NCBI GenBank assembly: GCA_963738365.1
Contig: CAVTWH010000006.1
Location: 1,069,565-1,133,564, forward strand
Source of the DNA: CAVTWH01 sp963738365
GTDB taxonomy: Bacteria > Actinomycetota > Actinomycetes > Mycobacteriales > Micromonosporaceae
Length of the DNA: 64,000 bases
Direction of reading: 5' to 3'
In this document: positions 59,345 to 64,000 of the stretch, piece after piece
Layout of the letters: the number at the start of each line of letters is the position of its first letter
Numbering within the stretch: position 1 is the stretch's first letter
Translations under genes and position numbers: made by a program
Notes under the pieces: model-generated
Database searches by the model: none
The model's input: the letters and a program-made list of their open reading frames with translations, nothing else
What the model was told of the DNA's origin: nothing

Positions 59345-60531
59345 CGGGGCACCCCGTCCCAGGCGGCGGCGAACGCTTCCGCGTCCGGGACGGCCAGCAC
59401 CCGCACGTCGGCGGCGTCCTGCGGGGCCCGCTGCGGGTCACCGAAGACGGCGCCGACGATGCTGGGGTACAGGCCGCGCAGGGCGCTCAACCGGCCGACG
59501 TCCTGCGGGGCGCCGTCGCCGGTGAGGTAGATGAGGGTGTCGCCGAGGCGGAACTGGCGCAGCCGGTTGACCGCGTCGCCGAGCGGGTCGCCGCCCTGAC
59601 GGGCCCGGGCCGGCTGGTCCAGGGTCGCTTCGGCGAGCTGGTCGAGCAGCGGGCCGGCGTGGCCGGCCAGCCGACCGCCGGTGAACGCGGCGGCCTCGCC
59701 GCTCGGGTCGGGGGTGCCGCCGTGCACCAGCAGCAGTTCGATGGGCAGGTCGTCGCGGGTGGCGGCGACGATGACCGAGGCGGCGGCTTCGCAGGCCGCC
59801 TCGAACTGCTCCGGGTCGGGGTAGCTGGCGGCCCGGTCGTCGAGCAGCACGACCAGGCGGGGCAGGCTGGTGTCGACGTGTTCCTTGACCATCAGCTGCC
59901 CGATCCGGGCGGTGGTACGCCAGTGCACGTGGCGCAGTTCGTCGCCGACGACGTACTGGCGCAGCTTGTCGAAGGTGATGCTGCCGTGCGGTACCCGGTC
60001 GATGCGCCCGTCCAGGCTGCGGGTGGCGCCGGTCGGGGTGGCGGCCAGCGGGTGCCAGCGCGGGTGCACCCAGACCCGGGCGGTGTCGCCGTGGGTACGG
60101 GCCAGCAGTACCAGGCCCAGCGGGTCGCGGCGGACCACCCGTAGCGGTCCCACGTCGACCACGCCGCGCCGGTCGGTGGGGACCGGGTAGCTGACGTCGG
60201 TGTCCTGCGCCGGGCGCAGCCGGACCAGGGGGACCGCGACCCGCTGGGTGCCGCAGCGGTCCTCGGCGATCAGGGTGGCCGCCCGCCAGCGGCTGGCGTT
60301 GCCGACGGTCAGCGTCTGGGTGCACGGCTCGCCCCGGGTGACCCGGTCCGGGTCGACCCGGCGGCGCACGGACAGCCGGGGGCGCAGCGCGGCGTAGCCG
60401 ACGGCGCAGGCCACGGCGGTCAGCGCGGTCAGGCCCACGGCGGCCAGCTCCGGGTAGCCGAACAGGTAGCCGGTGGCGAGCAGGAGTGCCCCGGCACCGG
60501 CGGCGCCGACTCCCCGTGCGGTGGGGCGCAT
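59338..60531 (-). CDS. DUF58 domain protein
   Basis: A 397-residue protein. Two N-terminal membrane helices (about 5-50) are followed by a beta-rich region and the DUF58 domain: DRRGVVDVGPLRVVRRDPLGL, GSITFDKLRQYVVGDELRHVHWRTTARIGQLMVKEH (successive blocks) and the vWA-like strand RLVVLLDDRA. DUF58 proteins work with MoxR AAA ATPases and a transglutaminase-like membrane protein. It starts at ATG 60531, 3 bp after the MoxR stop. Confidence 0.92.
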   Translation of the reverse strand: MRPTARGVGAAGAGALLLATGYLFGYPELAAVGLTALTAVACAVGYAALRPRLSVRRRVDPDRVTRGEPCTQTLTVGNASRWRAATLIAEDRCGTQRVAVPLVRLRPAQDTDVSYPVPTDRRGVVDVGPLRVVRRDPLGLVLLARTHGDTARVWVHPRWHPLAATPTGATRSLDGRIDRVPHGSITFDKLRQYVVGDELRHVHWRTTARIGQLMVKEHVDTSLPRLVVLLDDRAASYPDPEQFEAACEAAASVIVAATRDDLPIELLLVHGGTPDPSGEAAAFTGGRLAGHAGPLLDQLAEATLDQPARARQGGDPLGDAVNRLRQFRLGDTLIYLTGDGAPQDVGRLSALRGLYPSIVGAVFGDPQRAPQDAADVRVLAVPDAEAFAAAWDGVPRW

Positions 60532-60534
60532 CGG

Positions 60535-61530
60535 CTACGCGGTCGCCGGTACCGGCACGGCCACCGACTCGACCGCCTGCGCCAGCACGTCGGCCGGGGT
60601 GGTGCCGCGCACGGCGGCGTCCGGGTGCAGCAGCAGCCGGTGGGCGAAGACCGGGCCGACCAGTGCCTTGATGTCCTCGGGCAGCACGAAATGCCGGCCG
60701 TCGAGCAGTGCGTAGCCGGCGGCGGCGCGGGTCAGCGCGATGACGCCGCGGGGGCTGACGCCGACGCGTACCTGTGGGTGGGTGCGGGTGGCGGCGGCCA
60801 GCCGGACGGCGTAGGAGTACAGCGGGTCCGCGACGAAGACGCGGCGGGCCAGGTCGATGGCGACCGCGATGGTGGCGGTGTCGGTGACCGGGGCCAGCGA
60901 CTCGGGGGAGCGGCCGGCCACGCCGCCGCGCACCACGGCGATCTCCTGTTCCTCGTCGGGGTAGCCGACGGAGAGCTTCATCAGGAACCGGTCGAGCTGC
61001 GCCTCGGGCAGCCGGTAGGTGCCGTCCATCTCGACCGGGTTCTGGGTGGCGACCACGAGGAACGGGCGGGGCACCGGGTGGCGTACCCCGTCGACGGTGA
61101 CGTTGCGCTCCTCCATCACCTCCAGCAGCGCCGACTGGGTCTTGGGGGAGGCCCGGTTGATCTCGTCGGCGATGACGATGTTGGCGAAGATCGGCCCCGG
61201 GTGGAATTCGAAGGAGCGGGTGGCCTGGTTGAAGATGGTCACCCCGGTGACGTCGGAGGGCAGCAGGTCGGGGGTGAACTGGATACGTCGCCAGGCGCCC
61301 TGCACCACGGTGGCCAGCGCCCGGGCCAGGGTGGTCTTGCCGACCCCGGGAACGTCCTCGATGAGCAGGTGTCCCTCGGCGAGCAGGGCGGTGAGGGTGA
61401 ACCGGATCAGCTCGGGCTTGCCCAGCACCACCGTGCCGATCGCGCCGGCCAGCCGCTCGGCGAAGGCGGCGAAGCCGGTGATCTCCTCGGGCGTCGGCGG
61501 GTTCCCGGTCGGGGCGGCGTGCTGGGTCAC
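60535..61530 (-). CDS. MoxR-family AAA+ ATPase
   Basis: A 331-residue MoxR ATPase. Walker A is EDVPGVGKTTLARALA (about 55-70), Walker B FANIVIADEINRA (about 110-122), sensor 1 FLVVATQNPVE, and sensor 2 in the C-terminal lid near VSPRGVIALTRAA. MoxR proteins act as chaperones that mature or insert partner complexes, here presumably DUF58 and the transglutaminase. GTG 61530 has AAGGAG 8 bases upstream. Confidence 0.95.
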   Translation of the reverse strand: MTQHAAPTGNPPTPEEITGFAAFAERLAGAIGTVVLGKPELIRFTLTALLAEGHLLIEDVPGVGKTTLARALATVVQGAWRRIQFTPDLLPSDVTGVTIFNQATRSFEFHPGPIFANIVIADEINRASPKTQSALLEVMEERNVTVDGVRHPVPRPFLVVATQNPVEMDGTYRLPEAQLDRFLMKLSVGYPDEEQEIAVVRGGVAGRSPESLAPVTDTATIAVAIDLARRVFVADPLYSYAVRLAAATRTHPQVRVGVSPRGVIALTRAAAGYALLDGRHFVLPEDIKALVGPVFAHRLLLHPDAAVRGTTPADVLAQAVESVAVPVPATA

Positions 61531-61549
61531 CCGTGGAGCTCCTTGCTGA

Positions 61550-64000
61550 TCAACATGCGGGGAGGTTGCTCAGGCTATCGCCACCGTCGAGGGTGAACCA
61601 AGCCCACGGTACGTAGTTCTGACCCTGGAAGTTGACCTTGATCCACACGTTGGTCTGCTTGCCGCCGTACGGCTTGGCGTTGATCGACGCCGGGCCGGTG
61701 GTGTGGCAGTACGCCTGCATCCGGTCGCCGTTGAAGGCGTCGCCCACCGCGGTGCCGTTCTGGTTGGGCGTCTTGTAGATCCAGATGCCGCCGTTGGTGG
61801 CGTTGGGCCCGCAGTAGCTGGGTGTGCTGCACACGATCGCGCCGCTGAGCGTCGGGGTGGTCTGGCTGGCGGTGAAGCTGTCCGAGCCGGCCTTGTTGGT
61901 GGCGGTGACGGTGTAGGAGTACTTCACCCCCGGGGCCAGGCCGGTGACGTTGCCGCCGGTGCAGCCGATGGCCGAGGCGCTGCCGCCGTTGACCGAGATG
62001 GTGCAGGTGGTCGACCCGCCGTTGGTGTTCACCGTGAACGGCACGTTGATCGACACGTAGCCGGGGGAGGCCGGGTTGCCGGCGGTGAGTACCGGCTTGG
62101 CGATGGTCCGGGCGGTGGCGCTGGCCGTCGGCCCGGCACCCGCCTCGTTCACCGCGGCCACGGTGACGCTCACCGTCGCGCCGTCGGCGAAGCCGGTGAG
62201 CGTCACCGACGTGCCGTTGACGGTCTGGGCCTTGCCGCCGTTGGCGCTGACCGCGTACCCGGTGATCGCCCGGCCGTTGTCGGCGCCCGGGCTCCAGGTG
62301 GCCTGGATGGTGCCCTGGGCGTCGACGGTGGCCGCCTTGAGACTCTTCACCGCGCCGGGCTTGGTGAACGGCACCACGGTGCCGCTCAGGCCGGACGGCT
62401 TGGAGGTGGCGCCCTTGTCGTTGATCGCGGTGACGGTGAAGGCGTACTGGGTGCCGTAGTCCAGGGTGCCGGCGGCGATCTTCAGGCTGGTGCCGGCGGC
62501 GGTGCCGACCGGCGCCTGGCTGCCGGAGCTGACCGAGGACACCTCGTACTGCTTGATCGGATGGCCCTGGCCGTTGGCCGCCGCCCAGGTCACCGTGACC
62601 GTCCCGTCGGGCGCCGCGGTGGCCGCCACGTTGGTCGGCGGGTCGGGCACGTCACGGGTCGGGATGACCGGGTTGGCGGCCCGCTTGGGTCCGTTGCCCT
62701 TGGCGTTGACCGCGTACACGGTGAACTGGTAGGTCTGGCCGTTGACCAGGCCGGTGGCGTCGAAGCTGCGCTGTTTAGCGCCCACCTCGTGGGCCGCGCC
62801 GTCGCCCTCGACCACGTAGCGCAGCAGCGGCGACCCGTTGTTCGGCGCCGGCCCCCAGGACAGGTGCGCCGAGCCGTCGCCGGCGGTGGCGCGCACGTTG
62901 ACCGGCGCCCCGGGCGGCCCCGGCTTGGGCTTCTCGGCCACCGGCGGGGGCGGCGGTGCCTGCAGCGGCGGGTCACCGCCGAGGACGTCGTTGGCGTACT
63001 TGTCGACGACGGTCACCTTGTTGCGGGCGTCCACCACCCGGGCGGTGGAGGAGGCCGGCGTGTTGACGAACAGGTGGTCGCCGCGCACCGTCAGCTCGAT
63101 CCCGCCGTCCGGCTTGGGCACGGTGAACGTGCTGACCAGATGCCCCTGGTTGTCCAGCACGTAGATGGTGCCGGTGGCGGCGTCGGCGATGTAGAGCCGG
63201 CCGGCGAACGGCACCGCCGGCTGTAGCTTCGGCCCGTCGCCGGGGACCACGAAGTCGGTCACCTTGTCACCCACGGCGACGTAGACGTGCCGGTCGTCGA
63301 TGACGGTCACCGGGACCGGCGGCTCGGTGTCGTGGTCGGGCATGGCCCCCGGCCCGCCCAGGGTCAACGGCACCGTGGCGACCTTGTCGGAGCGCACCGT
63401 GGTCAGCTTCTGCACCGTCTGGTCGAGCACCGCCGCGCCGTTGACCAGAGTGGACAGGGCCAGGTCGTGGCCGGGTTCGGCGACCGGCCGGGTGGCGGCG
63501 ATGACCGGGCTGCCCGGGCTGGTGCCGGCCGAGGCGCGGGCCGCCGGGCGGACCGCGACCAGGGTGCCTTCGCTGGGTACCGCGAGCCACAGCACGCCGT
63601 TGTCGTCGAAGACGCCGCCGACCAGGCCCGGCGGGAACCGCAGCGGCTCACCGACCGGGTTGAGGGTGAGCGGGTCGAGCTGGCGTACCACGCCCTGCAC
63701 CGAATCGACCACGAACGCCGCGTCGTGCCCGAGCGCGATGGAGATGCCCAGGCCCGGAGTGGTCGGCGTGGTGGCGGCGATCTGCAGGGTGGCCAGGTTC
63801 AGGGAGCTGATCTGGCCGGTGGTCACGTCACGCAGTACCAGATACTGGTCGGTCTGGGAGACCACCACCTGATGGCCCTGGGCGTTGGTCACCTTGAACC
63901 GGGTGTCCACCCGGCCGGTCTCCGCGTTGGCCCGGGCCACCTCGCCCTTGTCCGAGGAGAACAGCCACGCCGAGGCGTTGCTGCTGGCCACGGCGTGGTT
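61550..64000 (-). CDS. FN3-domain secreted or membrane-anchored protein, 5' end outside window
   Basis: The C-terminal 816 residues of a large exported protein; the frame is open to the last base, so the start and any membrane anchor are beyond it. The first 340 residues are a beta-propeller (repeating VVRQLDPLTLNPVGEPLRF and LYIADAATGTIYVLDNQG elements). A proline linker is followed by four FN3 modules (about 355-740) and a C-terminal SH3-like domain with Cys and Trp (NVWIKVNFQGQNYVPWAWF). It is the first visible gene of the MoxR/DUF58/transglutaminase operon and may present the extracytoplasmic face of that complex. Confidence 0.85.
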   Translation of the reverse strand, partial: NHAVASSNASAWLFSSDKGEVARANAETGRVDTRFKVTNAQGHQVVVSQTDQYLVLRDVTTGQISSLNLATLQIAATTPTTPGLGISIALGHDAAFVVDSVQGVVRQLDPLTLNPVGEPLRFPPGLVGGVFDDNGVLWLAVPSEGTLVAVRPAARASAGTSPGSPVIAATRPVAEPGHDLALSTLVNGAAVLDQTVQKLTTVRSDKVATVPLTLGGPGAMPDHDTEPPVPVTVIDDRHVYVAVGDKVTDFVVPGDGPKLQPAVPFAGRLYIADAATGTIYVLDNQGHLVSTFTVPKPDGGIELTVRGDHLFVNTPASSTARVVDARNKVTVVDKYANDVLGGDPPLQAPPPPPVAEKPKPGPPGAPVNVRATAGDGSAHLSWGPAPNNGSPLLRYVVEGDGAAHEVGAKQRSFDATGLVNGQTYQFTVYAVNAKGNGPKRAANPVIPTRDVPDPPTNVAATAAPDGTVTVTWAAANGQGHPIKQYEVSSVSSGSQAPVGTAAGTSLKIAAGTLDYGTQYAFTVTAINDKGATSKPSGLSGTVVPFTKPGAVKSLKAATVDAQGTIQATWSPGADNGRAITGYAVSANGGKAQTVNGTSVTLTGFADGATVSVTVAAVNEAGAGPTASATARTIAKPVLTAGNPASPGYVSINVPFTVNTNGGSTTCTISVNGGSASAIGCTGGNVTGLAPGVKYSYTVTATNKAGSDSFTASQTTPTLSGAIVCSTPSYCGPNATNGGIWIYKTPNQNGTAVGDAFNGDRMQAYCHTTGPASINAKPYGGKQTNVWIKVNFQGQNYVPWAWFTLDGGDSLSNLPAC

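Noticed and set aside
61703..63226. Long plus-strand open frame opposite the FN3 protein gene
   Set aside because: The translation is Gly/Arg/Val/His-rich without domain similarity and mirrors the coding strand's GC-rich third positions.
1..64000. tRNA, rRNA, insertion sequence or prophage genes
   Set aside because: None seen on either strand: no cloverleaf, no rRNA block, no transposase or integrase motif. A dedicated scan could still find a short RNA.

Overview
The window is about 64 kb of very GC-rich DNA with strong G/C bias at third codon positions. Many genes overlap by ATGA or GTGA, and GTG and TTG starts are common. The families present include NarL-type two-component pairs, DUF1707, the SCO2521-SCO2525 families, a GH9 cellulase with CBM2, actinobacterial phospholipase A2 and an FN3/MoxR/DUF58/transglutaminase operon. 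Together they point to a filamentous actinomycete, most likely Micromonosporaceae. That placement is inferred from gene content, not computed. No rRNA, tRNA, CRISPR array, transposase or phage gene was recognised.

Layout. 1-8.0 kb: the end of a Pol I-type polymerase gene, a NUDIX hydrolase, a MobA-like nucleotidyltransferase, an MMPL exporter with its TetR regulator and operator, a free-standing 5'-3' exonuclease, a membrane hydrolase and a DUF1707 protein. 8.2-14 kb: a two-component pair, a GNAT protein, a membrane protein with a 21-bp minisatellite, and a Ser/Thr kinase. 14.1-17.3 kb: a multimodular GH9 cellulase, followed by a 1.35-kb gene-poor stretch with two CebR-like boxes. 18.7-19.9 kb: a glutaredoxin-thioredoxin reductase fusion.

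20.0-27.9 kb holds the uncharacterised actinobacterial SCO2521-SCO2525 set: a methyltransferase, two proteins of unknown function, a variant P-loop protein and a large helical protein. Here it is joined by a membrane coiled-coil protein, a D-amino-acid-oxidase-like flavoenzyme and a candidate 38-residue peptide. 28.0-34.9 kb carries a GAF histidine kinase/regulator pair and housekeeping genes (SDR, VOC, QueA-like, phospholipase A2, CoA transferase, nucleoside kinase-like).

35.2-47.7 kb is a coherent catabolic and transport locus. It has two RutA-like and one NtaA/DszA-like flavin monooxygenases, two flavin reductases, an asparaginase-like hydrolase, a 4,5-dihydroxyphthalate-decarboxylase-like protein, an ABC importer, an MFS transporter and a GntR/UTRA regulator. 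It is preceded by a strongly structured leader. I read it as a pathway that takes up and oxidatively opens an amide-containing (hetero)cyclic compound, substrate unknown. With the SCO252x cluster it is the best candidate in the window for an undescribed system.

48.2-53.2 kb is a CUT1-type sugar importer with a short GH43-like protein and a GT1 glycosyltransferase. 53.3-55.8 kb holds two tandem paralogous secreted proteins, each with its own matching promoter and terminator. 56.3-64 kb contains a small membrane protein and the FN3/MoxR/DUF58/transglutaminase operon, cut by the window end. Five apparent single-base frameshifts lie in three genes (Pol I-like, NUDIX, transglutaminase), which suggests either sequence errors or recent lesions.
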